From contig JANYCW010000012.1 in the NCBI GenBank assembly GCA_025360085.1, positions 1 to 39,446 on the forward strand: a DNA stretch of 39,446 bases, given 5' to 3'. This DNA is from Actinomycetes bacterium. Lineage in GTDB: Bacteria; Actinomycetota; Actinomycetes; Nanopelagicales; Nanopelagicaceae. Under the pieces are notes generated by a model that ran no database searches, had not been told where the DNA came from, and saw nothing but the letters and a program-made list of their open reading frames with translations. Shown in pieces: positions 8,185-16,715 of the stretch (the first letter of the stretch is position 1; each line of letters begins with the position of its first letter). Made by a program: the position numbers and the translations under genes.

Positions 8185-8867
8185 CTAAAATATTGATTGT
8201 CGAGGATGAAAGCTCTTTCTCTGAGGCCTTGGCTTTTCTACTTGGAAAAGAGGGTTTCGAAGTTAGTGTGGCCGAAAATGGTCGGACGGCTTTAGCCATA
8301 TTTGCCAAAGAGGGCGCGGATTTAATTCTTCTTGACCTCATGATTCCTGAGATATCCGGCGTAGATGTCTGTCGGACAATTCGCACCACTTCGAAAGTTC
8401 CCATCATCATGTTAACGGCCAAAGATGCTGAAATCGACAAGGTTGTGGGCTTAGAGCTAGGTGCCGATGATTATGTAACGAAGCCTTATTCTTCGCGCGA
8501 ACTCATTGCTCGAATTAAAGCGGTTCTCCGCCGCGGAATCTCCGATGCAGATTTAATTGGTGATCTGGAAGTAATTACAGTTGGTCCAATTAGATTAGAC
8601 ACTGCCCGTCACCAAGCCTCTATAAATGGAAACCCGATTGCACTTCCACTCAAGGAGTTTGAACTCCTTGAGTTTTTAATGCGAAACTCTGGACGTGTAT
8701 TAACACGCTCTCAATTAATTGATCGAGTTTGGGGTGGAGATTATTTTGGTGACACTAAAACCCTTGATGTACACATCAAACGTTTACGCTCAAAGTTTGA
8801 AGTTGATCCAGCAAACCCGGTTATGATTCAAACAATTCGTGGGCTTGGGTACAAATTAGAGAGCTAA
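8181..8867 (+). CDS. regX3: RegX3/PhoP-type phosphate response regulator
   Basis: The product is 228 aa of the OmpR/PhoB class. The receiver domain (1-120) has the acidic pair E8-D9, the phospho-acceptor Asp52 in LILLDLMIP and the Lys in YVTKPYSSREL. The C-terminal winged helix (about 130-228) ends with the usual DVHIKRLRSKFE recognition helix and IRGLGYKLE. The start ATG 8181 overlaps the kinase stop (ATGA) and has GAGAGAAG just upstream; longer readings run inside the kinase gene. It is expected to bind the two PHO boxes of this window. Confidence 0.93.
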   Translation: MTKILIVEDESSFSEALAFLLGKEGFEVSVAENGRTALAIFAKEGADLILLDLMIPEISGVDVCRTIRTTSKVPIIMLTAKDAEIDKVVGLELGADDYVTKPYSSRELIARIKAVLRRGISDADLIGDLEVITVGPIRLDTARHQASINGNPIALPLKEFELLEFLMRNSGRVLTRSQLIDRVWGGDYFGDTKTLDVHIKRLRSKFEVDPANPVMIQTIRGLGYKLES

Positions 8868-8936
8868 ACCTGAGCGCCAGCACTCTCAAAAACTTTAATC
8901 GCACTCTTATTGTGGTGTAATCATGCCTCTTCAAAT

Positions 8937-8942
8937 TATGAT
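8937..8942 (+). promoter_or_regulatory. Leaderless -10 element (TATGAT-N6-ATG) of yjjI
   Basis: TATGAT, one base off the TATAAT consensus, is followed by GAAAAC and the ATG at 8949. No Shine-Dalgarno is seen. This fixes the start codon of the glycyl radical enzyme and gives it a promoter independent of regX3. Confidence 0.6.
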
Positions 8943-8948
8943 GAAAAC

Positions 8949-10484
8949 ATGACTTCACTTGAAGATATTCGCGATTTGGTGACGGATCCAAAATTTACGT
9001 ATCGTCAGCGCGTGGCTGGACTTGCACATTTAGCTGAAAATTTACTCGATCCTCCTGCAGTGCGCATTGAGTGCAGTGCTGCTTTAGCAAATCGAATTAT
9101 CTGCGATATGTATGAAGGCAACGCACCATATCGCCCTCGATATTTATTACCCGACTATAAAAAAGTTTTAGTACATGGTTCAGTTTTTTTGGAACTTCCG
9201 CCGGCTGAAAACTTAGACGATGCCCTTGCTTTTCTACTCATAATGTATTCAGCTACACCTTCAATAACGGGCTATCCCGTCTACTTTGGCGACTTGGATA
9301 CTTTACTTCTGCCCTACGTTGAAGGTGTCATCGATGAAGATTTATATTCGAAGTTAAAGCGCTTCTGGATCAGCCTTGATCGTATGTTTCCCGATGCATT
9401 TGCTCACACAAACTTATCTCCAGTTTATAATCGAGTATCAAAAATGATACTGAAGTTGGAGCGCGAACTCTTGCAAGTAGTTCCAAATATCTCTCTTAAA
9501 GTAGATCCAGTTTTGACAAGCGATGACTATATTTTAGACGCGGTCAAAACTGTTTTTCTTTGCGGGAAACCACATTTCATCAATGATGTGATGATGCAAT
9601 CTGATTTAGGAGCCAATTACGCCGCCGTAAGTTGCTATAACTCGCTCAAAATTGGTGGTGGTTCTCATACCCTTGTGCGGATTAACTTGAAAGCAACCGT
9701 TGATGCCGGTGAAGGGGGTATTGAATCTTTCTTTGCTTTGACCCTTCCTTACTATTTAGATCTAACGGCTGAGCTTATGGAGTCACGAATTCTCTATCTT
9801 GTTGAAGAATCGAACTTCTTTGAATCTAATTGGTTGGTTACCGAAGGCCTGCTGGATTTAGATAAATTCTCTGCCATGTTTGGCATCTTTGGATTGGCCG
9901 AAGCGGTCAACACATTGATGCAAAGAGATGGTCTCGAAGGCACATATGGTCATAGCAGCAAGGCTGATGATCTTGGATATCGGATTACATCCTTTATCTC
10001 CAAATGGGTATCGTCGCGAAAGATGCCCTACGCTGATGCAAACAATGGCCATGCCTTTCTACATTCGCAATCTGGCATCGATCTAGATATTGGAGTAACA
10101 GCTGGTACCCGTATTCCAATTGGAACTGAACCGCCGCTAATTTCGCATCTAAAAACGGTTGCGCGCCACCACCATTTATTTCAATCAGGAATCAGTGATG
10201 TTTTATCATTCGATGATACTGCGATTGGGAACCCCCAAGCCGTCGTCGATGTGATTCGTGGCGCCTTTAAAAGTGGAATGCGCGATTTTACTTTCAATCT
10301 GGATAGCAATGATTTCATACGAATCACAGGTTATTTAGTTCGTAAATCTGATCTTGCAAAAATGCCGAGCGCTCGCCATTCAAGTACATATTTAGGAGCT
10401 GGTTCGGTTGCCGAATCCCATGTTGATCAACGCACCGTGAAAAGAGTAACGAGTGCTGAAGGCTCTCCAAGCACAAGTAGCTAG
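8949..10484 (+). CDS. yjjI: YjjI-family glycyl radical enzyme
   Basis: From ATG 8949 the product is 511 aa, close to the 516 aa of E. coli YjjI. The active-site cysteine is Cys229 in AAVSCYNSLKIGGGSHT, and the glycyl radical loop is NDFIRITGYLVRKSDL with Gly461 as the radical site. Family members carry a stable, oxygen-sensitive backbone radical installed by a radical-SAM activase, which here is the next gene (overlap 32 nt). The YjjI substrate is not known to me; the radical chemistry implies an anaerobic or microaerobic C-C, C-O or similar elimination reaction. The gene sits between the phosphate regulators and an amine-catabolism block. A longer reading adds 13 residues that do not look like the family. 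Confidence 0.85.
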   Translation: MTSLEDIRDLVTDPKFTYRQRVAGLAHLAENLLDPPAVRIECSAALANRIICDMYEGNAPYRPRYLLPDYKKVLVHGSVFLELPPAENLDDALAFLLIMYSATPSITGYPVYFGDLDTLLLPYVEGVIDEDLYSKLKRFWISLDRMFPDAFAHTNLSPVYNRVSKMILKLERELLQVVPNISLKVDPVLTSDDYILDAVKTVFLCGKPHFINDVMMQSDLGANYAAVSCYNSLKIGGGSHTLVRINLKATVDAGEGGIESFFALTLPYYLDLTAELMESRILYLVEESNFFESNWLVTEGLLDLDKFSAMFGIFGLAEAVNTLMQRDGLEGTYGHSSKADDLGYRITSFISKWVSSRKMPYADANNGHAFLHSQSGIDLDIGVTAGTRIPIGTEPPLISHLKTVARHHHLFQSGISDVLSFDDTAIGNPQAVVDVIRGAFKSGMRDFTFNLDSNDFIRITGYLVRKSDLAKMPSARHSSTYLGAGSVAESHVDQRTVKRVTSAEGSPSTSS

Positions 10485-11151
10485 CACCATTCCCTTTTCC
10501 TGGGTCGATGGCCCCGGAAATCGTTTTGTGCTCTTTCTTCAGGGTTGCACCTTTAATTGCCTGGCCTGCCATAACCCACAAACGATTCCAATGCATACTC
10601 CACGGGCACGACAGTTGAGTGTGGAGGATGTTGTTGAAGAAATTCGTACGTCAATGCCGTATATCTCGGGCATTACAGTTTCAGGTGGTGAAGCGACCGT
10701 ACAACATGAGTTCGTACTTGAACTTTTTAAAGAGCTGAAACGGCGTCCCGAATTTTGCGACCTCACAACTTTCATTGATAGCAATGGCAATGCCCCACAA
10801 AGCGTTTGGGATTTACTTGCTCCATACACCGATGGCATCATGCTTGATTTGAAAGCTCTAGACGATGAGAAGCACCTCGCCTTGACTGGAAGTTCAAATA
10901 ATGTTGTTTTAGATTCAATTCAATATCTGGATTCAATCTCCAAACTTTATGAAGTTCGCTTACTTTTAGTTCCAGGCCACAATGATTCCGACGATGCTTT
11001 AATTAAGACCGCCGTCTGGCTCAAAAACATTAATCCACACATGAAGATTAAGATCAACGCTTTTACTTCTCATGGCGTGCGTGCCTCTGCCCGAGATTGG
11101 CCAGAGGCAAACGAGCTCGATTTGCTTCGTTATAGAACCATTATCAATTAA
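10453..11151 (+). CDS. yjjW: YjjW-type glycyl radical enzyme activase (radical SAM)
   Basis: The product is 232 aa. The cluster motif CTFNCLAC (CxxxCxxC) lies in LFLQGCTFNCLACHNPQT, preceded by SWVDGPGNRFV, the typical activase start. SGGEAT is the SAM-binding GGE motif. The enzyme cleaves S-adenosylmethionine to place the glycyl radical on YjjI. Activation enzymes of many glycyl radical enzymes carry a second, ferredoxin-like Cys-rich insert after the first cluster; here the sequence goes from CHNPQT straight into the next helix, so that insert is absent. The start GTG 10453 lies within yjjI, which implies translational coupling. The stop overlaps the gabT stop by 4 bases on the opposite strand. 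Confidence 0.85.
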   Translation: MLKALQAQVASTIPFSWVDGPGNRFVLFLQGCTFNCLACHNPQTIPMHTPRARQLSVEDVVEEIRTSMPYISGITVSGGEATVQHEFVLELFKELKRRPEFCDLTTFIDSNGNAPQSVWDLLAPYTDGIMLDLKALDDEKHLALTGSSNNVVLDSIQYLDSISKLYEVRLLLVPGHNDSDDALIKTAVWLKNINPHMKIKINAFTSHGVRASARDWPEANELDLLRYRTIIN

Positions 11152-12488
11152 AGCGAGGCAAAGCCCGCTTCAAGCACGCTCATCGCATCCAACAATAACT
11201 CATCGGTAATTACTAAAGGAGGTAAGAAGCGAATTACATTTGAATAAGTGCCTGCGGTCAGAACCAATACGCCCTTACTTTGGCAGTACTTAACCACTGC
11301 GTTCATCGCAGCAGTATTTGGATTCTTGGTTCCAACTTCGACTAATTCAATTGCCTGCATCGCGCCTCGACCTCGAACTTCACCGATAATTGGGTACTTT
11401 TTTTGCAAGCCACGAAGTGAATCGCCCAAAATTGTTCCAATGTGTTGAGCGCGAGCAACAAGATTTTCCTCTTCAATGGTTTCAAAGACTCCGAGGGCGG
11501 CGGCACAAGCGATTGGATTTCCGCCGAACGTTCCACCTAGTCCAGCAACATGTACTGAATCCATAACTTCGGCACGGCCAGTAATACCTGCAAGTGGCAA
11601 ACCACCGGCAATTCCCTTAGCTGTGACGATGATGTCAGGAATCACATTTTCATCTTCAACGGCAAACATGTGTCCAGTGCGGGCAAAACCAGTTTGAACT
11701 TCATCGGCAATAAAAATGATCCCATTTTCAGAGGAATACTTTGCGAGCGCTGGCATAAATCCTTTTGGTGGAACTATAAATCCACCCTCGCCTTGAATTG
11801 GTTCTATTAAAATCGCGGCAACATTATGTGCGCCAATCTCTTTATCAATCTTCGAAGTAACTAATTCAATGGCATCTTCGGTAATCGTTGCCTGATTGCC
11901 CATCCAATGAAATGAATAGGGCATCGGTACGCGATAAATCTCAGGTGCAAATGGTCCAAATCCCTCTTTGTAAGGCATGTTCTTGGCCGTCAGTGCCATC
12001 GTTAAGTTTGTACGTCCATGGTAACTATGCTCAAAGACAACAATGGCTGGACGTTTGGTGTAGTGGCGCGCAATCTTTACTGCATTTTCCACGGCCTCGG
12101 CCCCTGAGTTAACAAGAAGGGACTTCTTTTTGTGATCGCCCGGCGTAATTGCATTTAATTTTTCACAGACTTCGATGTAATTCATATACGGGGCAACGGT
12201 AAAACACGTATGCGTAAATGCCTGTACTTGTTCGATGACTCGATCTACTACTCGATTAGCTGAGTTACCAACATTAACGACGCCGATACCTGCCCCTAAG
12301 TCGATTATTTGATTGCCATCAATATCGAGCAGAATTGCATCACTTGCACGCTCGATAATGACTGGGATTGCCATACCCAATCCCCCAGATGTCGCCTCAC
12401 TGCGGCGCTTGAGCGCTTCAATAGATTTTGGCCCCGGAATTGCTGAGACCAGACGACGTTCTTGAGTCAGATTAGTCAATGTGTTCAT
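11148..12488 (-). CDS. gabT: 4-aminobutyrate aminotransferase family protein (class III, PLP)
   Basis: The product is 446 aa with the class III aminotransferase pattern: NSGAEAVENAVKIAR (PLP phosphate loop), HSYHGRT, FIADEVQTGFARTG (Asp262 for the pyridine nitrogen) and the PLP lysine Lys291 in VTAKGIAGGLPLAG. GabT moves the amino group of GABA or 5-aminovalerate to 2-oxoglutarate. Its place, divergent from a basic amino acid decarboxylase and an aminoaldehyde dehydrogenase, suggests use in diamine-derived amino acid breakdown. It could instead act earlier, as a diamine aminotransferase, since no other enzyme for that step is present. The start ATG 12488 is 6 nt after TAGACT with no Shine-Dalgarno. 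Confidence 0.88.
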   Translation of the reverse strand: MNTLTNLTQERRLVSAIPGPKSIEALKRRSEATSGGLGMAIPVIIERASDAILLDIDGNQIIDLGAGIGVVNVGNSANRVVDRVIEQVQAFTHTCFTVAPYMNYIEVCEKLNAITPGDHKKKSLLVNSGAEAVENAVKIARHYTKRPAIVVFEHSYHGRTNLTMALTAKNMPYKEGFGPFAPEIYRVPMPYSFHWMGNQATITEDAIELVTSKIDKEIGAHNVAAILIEPIQGEGGFIVPPKGFMPALAKYSSENGIIFIADEVQTGFARTGHMFAVEDENVIPDIIVTAKGIAGGLPLAGITGRAEVMDSVHVAGLGGTFGGNPIACAAALGVFETIEEENLVARAQHIGTILGDSLRGLQKKYPIIGEVRGRGAMQAIELVEVGTKNPNTAAMNAVVKYCQSKGVLVLTAGTYSNVIRFLPPLVITDELLLDAMSVLEAGFASL

Positions 12489-12494
12489 GGCTAA

Positions 12495-12500
12495 AGTCTA
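12495..12500 (-). promoter_or_regulatory. Leaderless -10 element (TAGACT-N6-ATG) of gabT
   Basis: On the minus strand TAGACT, TTAGCC and ATG follow one another. The element lies in the 56-nt divergent gap shared with the decarboxylase promoter, so the two genes can be controlled together. Confidence 0.6.
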
Positions 12501-12532
12501 AGCCCATATTTCGTATGTCGAACCCTAGAAGT

Positions 12533-12538
12533 TAGGCT
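12533..12538 (+). promoter_or_regulatory. Leaderless -10 element (TAGGCT-N6-ATG) of the decarboxylase
   Basis: TAGGCT is followed by TGGGCT and the ATG at 12545, with no Shine-Dalgarno. It is only 32 nt from the opposing gabT -10. Confidence 0.55.
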
Positions 12539-12544
12539 TGGGCT

Positions 12545-13978
12545 ATGAGTTCACTGAGAGTTTCGGCACCTCTTCTTGATGCCTATCTTTCATACTTTGA
12601 ATCCAAGCGCCAACCCTTCACGATTCCCGGACACAAGCAGAGAGCCTCTCGCTTGGACGCTGGACTTGGATTAGTCGTTGATGGAGATACGCCTTTGTAC
12701 GGTGGTCTCGATGAAATAAAATTAACGAATCAGGTGCTCAAGAGAGCCGAAGCCTTAGCCTCGAAGTTGTGGAAGGCCGACTATGCGCGATTTTCGACAG
12801 GCGGATCTACGCATGCCAACCAGGCAATGATTTTGGCGCTTGGGAAACCTGGGGACAAAGTTGCCTTGTCTCGAACCGCCCACCGCTCGGTATTGAGCGC
12901 GCTGGTTTTAGCGGGGTTAGAACCAATCTGGTTGAATCCCGAAATTGATGGCGCAACAGGTGTGCCCATTGGAATTCCACTCGCAGAATTTGAAAGGGTT
13001 GTAGATCAACGACCTATCGCGCTTTTATTAACGGAACCTGGTTATTTAGGTACATTGTCAGATCTACCAGCGCTCCTACGATCTGCCCATGCACGTGCTA
13101 TTCCAGTCATTGTTGACGCGGCATGGGGTGGACACTTTGGTTTTTCTACCTCGGTGCCGGAGCATTGCTTGTCCTTGGGTGCAGATGCACTCATTACAAG
13201 TACGCATAAAGCCTTACCTGGCTATAGTGCATCGGCGTTGCTTATTGCCCAAGGAAAGTATTTGAATCTTGATCGCATTGAGCAGAGTTTTGAAACAACT
13301 CACACAACGTCTCCTGCCGGTGCTCCTCTTGCATCCATCGATGGATGCCGCGCACTTTTAGAAACTCGCGGAGTTGAGTTAATTTCACAACTGGTTATTA
13401 ATGTTGGAGCATTTAAGAGTGAGATTCAATCCCACTTTAACGTACCAATATTTCTAAACGCAGGTGATTTTCCACCTGAGCGCTTTGATCCCACCAAGAT
13501 TGTCCTTCGAGCCAACCAATTAGGTGCCTCAGGTATTGAGATTGAAAAAGCCCTACAAACTCAATCTATAAGGGTTGAAATGGCCGACCATGACACCGTT
13601 GTGTTCTTGGCAACTTTGGCCGACACTAAGCTCGAGTTCGATGAGCTTTCTGATGTGCTGATTCAAATTTTGAAGTCACAACAAAAAACGCCTCGAGCAA
13701 CGACCACTTCGCTCAGCTGGTCAGTGATTCCAACGGTCGCAATCTCGATGCGCGAGGCATATTTCGCCGATACTGAAATGGTGGCCGCCCAATCGGCAGT
13801 GGGGCGAATTTGTGCCGATTTAATCGCTCCTTACCCTCCAGGTGTTGCCGTTATCGCGCCGGGTGAAGTATTAACAGCGGAGATCATCCAAGGATTAGCT
13901 GCAAATAGAGCCGCAGGTGTGCGCATCGCTTATGCCACGGATGTAACACTTGACACATATCGAGTCGTTAAGAGTTAG
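12545..13978 (+). CDS. Orn/Lys/Arg decarboxylase (PLP, fold type I)
   Basis: The product is 477 aa, the size of the short Gram-positive enzymes (SpeA/YaaO type) and not the 700-aa enterobacterial acid-resistance enzymes. It starts with the family motif PFTIPGHKQ. It has GGSTHANQAMILAL for phosphate binding, DAAWGGHFGF with the pyridine-contact Asp and stacking Trp, and STHKALPGYS with the PLP lysine Lys222. The product should be cadaverine, agmatine or putrescine; the substrate cannot be decided by eye. It heads a plus-strand run with an aldehyde and an alcohol dehydrogenase, which points to catabolic use of the amine. It ends 10 nt before the next start. Confidence 0.85.
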   Translation: MSSLRVSAPLLDAYLSYFESKRQPFTIPGHKQRASRLDAGLGLVVDGDTPLYGGLDEIKLTNQVLKRAEALASKLWKADYARFSTGGSTHANQAMILALGKPGDKVALSRTAHRSVLSALVLAGLEPIWLNPEIDGATGVPIGIPLAEFERVVDQRPIALLLTEPGYLGTLSDLPALLRSAHARAIPVIVDAAWGGHFGFSTSVPEHCLSLGADALITSTHKALPGYSASALLIAQGKYLNLDRIEQSFETTHTTSPAGAPLASIDGCRALLETRGVELISQLVINVGAFKSEIQSHFNVPIFLNAGDFPPERFDPTKIVLRANQLGASGIEIEKALQTQSIRVEMADHDTVVFLATLADTKLEFDELSDVLIQILKSQQKTPRATTTSLSWSVIPTVAISMREAYFADTEMVAAQSAVGRICADLIAPYPPGVAVIAPGEVLTAEIIQGLAANRAAGVRIAYATDVTLDTYRVVKS

Positions 13979-13988
13979 CATCCTTCCT

Positions 13989-15473
13989 ATGTCTGAAACT
14001 AATGCGTGGCAGATCAGGGCAGTTGAGTTACAACCACAATCTAAGGCATTTATTGATGGAGAATACGTTGATGCGGCCTCAGGGAAAACTTTTGATAATT
14101 TCTCACCACATGACGGTCATTTAATTTCAAAAGTGGCTGCGGGTGAGACTGAAGATATAAATCGCGCGGTTGCTTGCGCAAAAAAAACCTTTGATGACGG
14201 TACTTGGCGTGACATGAATCCCCGTGACAAAAAAATAATCATGTTACGTTGGGCCGAACTATTGGGTGAGCATAGAGAGGAGTTAGCACTTCTTGAAGCA
14301 GTCGATACTGGACGCCCCATTAGCGATGCATTAAATGTTGACGCACCAAATTCAATGCAAGTTATTCAATGGTATGGCGAAACAATAGACAAGACTTATG
14401 ACGAGGTCGCTCCTGTGCCTGGTGGTGCTCTGGCACTGGTCACACGCGAGCCACTTGGTGTGGTTGGCGCGATCGTGCCTTGGAACTACCCCATGATAAT
14501 TACTAGTTGGAAATTAGGGCCAGCGATTGCAATGGGAAATAGTATCGTTGTAAAACCTGCTGAGAATTCTTCACTGAGTGCGCTGAAAATGGCCGAGTTG
14601 GCCGTTGCCGCTGGCCTCCCTAATGGTGTTTTCAATGTGGTTCCTGGATTCGGAGCCGAGGCAGGCCAAGCCCTTGCTCGACATATGGATGTTGCAAAAA
14701 TCGCTTTCACGGGCAGCGGTGCGACTGGGCGCAAAATGATGCAGTACGCCGCCGAATCGAATATGAAACAAGTCTGCCTTGAATTGGGTGGTAAAAGTGC
14801 ACAGGTTATTCTCAGTGACTGCAGTGATTTGGAAAAAGCTGCAATCACAATCGGCTGGGCAATTTATTACAACGCCGGTCAAACATGCAACGCGGGTTCA
14901 CGCATCATTGTTGAAAGAGGCGTAAAAGAGGAGTTATTTGCGCACTTAAATAAATTTCTTGAAAGCTTTGTTGTTGGAGATCAATTTGACCCTAACACGC
15001 AGATGGCGGGCTTAGTCTCGAAAGTTCAACGCGATCGAGTGAATTCTTATCTTGATTTAATTGGGCAAGAGGGCGAAAAGTTAATTTTTGGTGGTCAAAA
15101 AACTTCAGGTGATAACCTTTTAATTCAACCAACGCTAATTGACGAAGTAAAGCCAGATTCACGACTTGCTCAAGAAGAGATTTTTGGTCCCGTGCTGGTG
15201 GCAATCGATGCAAAAGACGAAGTCGATGCTTTGCGAATTGCTAATGGAACCGAATATGGATTAGCAGCCTCAGTTTGGAGTAGCAATATCACTCGGGCAC
15301 ATAAATTTGCGCGCAAATTACGGGCCGGAACGGTTTGGATTAACACTTTCGATATGTTAGATGTTGTTACTCCATTTGGCGGCTTTGGGGCATCCGGCGG
15401 CGGCCGAGATAAGTCTTTACATGCTCTAGATGATTATAGTGGGCTCAAAACGACATGGGTTGACCTCAATTAA
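13989..15473 (+). CDS. puuC: Aldehyde dehydrogenase, PuuC/aminoaldehyde type
   Basis: The product is 494 aa from ATG 13989, very similar in length and layout to E. coli PuuC (495 aa). Catalytic Glu265 lies in CLELGGKSAQV and the nucleophile Cys300 in NAGQTCNAGSR; VPWNYPM and FTGSGATG are the NAD-binding stretches. The C-terminus GRDKSLHALDDYSGLKTTW is close to PuuC. It would oxidise an omega-aminoaldehyde (for example 4-aminobutanal, its gamma-glutamyl form, or 5-aminopentanal) to the acid that GabT can use. A longer in-frame reading to 13950 overlaps the decarboxylase and is unnecessary. Betaine-aldehyde dehydrogenase is the main alternative. Confidence 0.85.
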   Translation: MSETNAWQIRAVELQPQSKAFIDGEYVDAASGKTFDNFSPHDGHLISKVAAGETEDINRAVACAKKTFDDGTWRDMNPRDKKIIMLRWAELLGEHREELALLEAVDTGRPISDALNVDAPNSMQVIQWYGETIDKTYDEVAPVPGGALALVTREPLGVVGAIVPWNYPMIITSWKLGPAIAMGNSIVVKPAENSSLSALKMAELAVAAGLPNGVFNVVPGFGAEAGQALARHMDVAKIAFTGSGATGRKMMQYAAESNMKQVCLELGGKSAQVILSDCSDLEKAAITIGWAIYYNAGQTCNAGSRIIVERGVKEELFAHLNKFLESFVVGDQFDPNTQMAGLVSKVQRDRVNSYLDLIGQEGEKLIFGGQKTSGDNLLIQPTLIDEVKPDSRLAQEEIFGPVLVAIDAKDEVDALRIANGTEYGLAASVWSSNITRAHKFARKLRAGTVWINTFDMLDVVTPFGGFGASGGGRDKSLHALDDYSGLKTTWVDLN

Positions 15474-15503
15474 ATTTTTATTTCTAACAAATGGTTTTTT
15501 CAC

Positions 15504-16604
15504 GTGAAGATGAAGGCTGCCGTTCTCGATGGTGTTGGAGCTAAATTTCAGGTGCGCGAAGTTGAAATTGATAAACCAAAATCTGGTGAGCTACTTGTCA
15601 AAGTCGTGGCGAGCGGATTGTGCGCAAGTGATCTCAACGCCATTGATGGAAAACGAAAGTTAGTTCCATTTCCCGCCGTCATTGGACATGAAGCGGCGGG
15701 CGTCGTTGTAGAAGTCGGTATTGAGAGTGTAGGTTTTTCTCCCGGTGATCACGTCATCATGTCGATTGTTCCAAACTGCCGGACATGCAGTTACTGCATG
15801 TCCGGGCGCCCCAACTATTGCTCGACCGCAGGAAATGCGATGGCCGCTGGAGGTTTATTTGATGGCACCAGTAGATTGAGTTACGAGGGCACAAGAATTA
15901 ATCACTTCTTAACCGTTGCATCCTTTGCAGAGTACGTCGTCGTACCAGCATCGGGTGCAGTTGTGATTCCAGATGAAATGCCATTGGACCGAGCTGCGTT
16001 GATTAGTTGCGCAGTATTAACTGGATATGGCGCAGTGGTGAACACAGCCAAAGTTAAGGCAGGTTCGCGCGTTGCCGTATTCGGATGCGGTGGTGTCGGT
16101 CTGAATATTATTCAAGGTGCACGCATCGCCGGAGCTAAGACGATCATTGCCATTGATATAACAAGCGAGAAATTAGAGCTGGCGCGTAAGGTTGGAGCAA
16201 CACATACGATTAATGCCTCAAGCACAGATCCCGTGACCGAAGTTAAGAAAATCTGTGGCGGCGTTGACTATGCCTTCGAAGCGCTGGGGCTTGAAGCTAC
16301 AATCCAACAGGCTTGGGGCAGCGTTGATGTTGATGGCGGATTGATATTGGTTGGCCTTTTAAAGAATGGCGCCACATTGACCCTTGATGCCGATCCCTTC
16401 GTTAATGAGCAATGGATAACAGGTTGTTACTTTGGCTCAGCGAACCTGAAAAAAGATGTGCCAAAGTTAATAGAAAGTTATCTAAATGCTCACCTATTCC
16501 TAGACGAACTCATCTCCGAGCAGATAGATTTAGATGGTCTCGATCTCGCCTTTAATCGTTTAAGGGCAGGTGAAGGCGCGCGGAACGTATTGGTCTTTGA
16601 CTAA
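15504..16604 (+). CDS. Zinc-dependent alcohol dehydrogenase (MDR superfamily)
   Basis: The product is 366 aa. Catalytic zinc ligands are visible in GLCASD and GHEAAG. The structural zinc loop is CRTCSYCMSGRPNYC with four cysteines, and the cofactor loop is VFGCGGVGLNIIQGAR followed by an acidic residue (IAIDIT), which favours NAD. It is in the class III / AdhB-like branch of medium-chain dehydrogenases; the substrate is unknown. It follows the aldehyde dehydrogenase after 30 nt, so alcohol-to-aldehyde-to-acid oxidation in sequence is likely. The start is GTG 15504 or ATG 15510, neither with a clear Shine-Dalgarno. Confidence 0.82.
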   Translation: MKMKAAVLDGVGAKFQVREVEIDKPKSGELLVKVVASGLCASDLNAIDGKRKLVPFPAVIGHEAAGVVVEVGIESVGFSPGDHVIMSIVPNCRTCSYCMSGRPNYCSTAGNAMAAGGLFDGTSRLSYEGTRINHFLTVASFAEYVVVPASGAVVIPDEMPLDRAALISCAVLTGYGAVVNTAKVKAGSRVAVFGCGGVGLNIIQGARIAGAKTIIAIDITSEKLELARKVGATHTINASSTDPVTEVKKICGGVDYAFEALGLEATIQQAWGSVDVDGGLILVGLLKNGATLTLDADPFVNEQWITGCYFGSANLKKDVPKLIESYLNAHLFLDELISEQIDLDGLDLAFNRLRAGEGARNVLVFD

Positions 16605-16633
16605 AACGGATTGGCGTAAGTACAAAATTCCAG

Positions 16634-16667
16634 TTCTCTTGCAGTCAACACGTGTACTGCAAGAGAA
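16634..16667. repeat. Perfect 12-bp inverted repeat with a nested palindromic loop
   Basis: TTCTCTTGCAGT (16634-16645) is exactly inverted at 16656-16667, with a 10-nt loop that itself holds the palindrome ACACGTGT (16648-16655). No U-tract follows on either strand, so it is not a standard terminator. It lies between the alcohol dehydrogenase and the binding-protein gene, 48 nt before the latter's start, and may be an operator or an mRNA 5' structure. Confidence 0.7.
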
Positions 16668-16715
16668 AAGGATGTATGAGGAAAACACATACCACTTACA
16701 ACTAGGAGGAACTGA

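Noticed and set aside
13950-13988. Earlier in-frame start of the aldehyde dehydrogenase
   Set aside because: It lies inside the decarboxylase gene; ATG 13989 gives the normal PuuC length.
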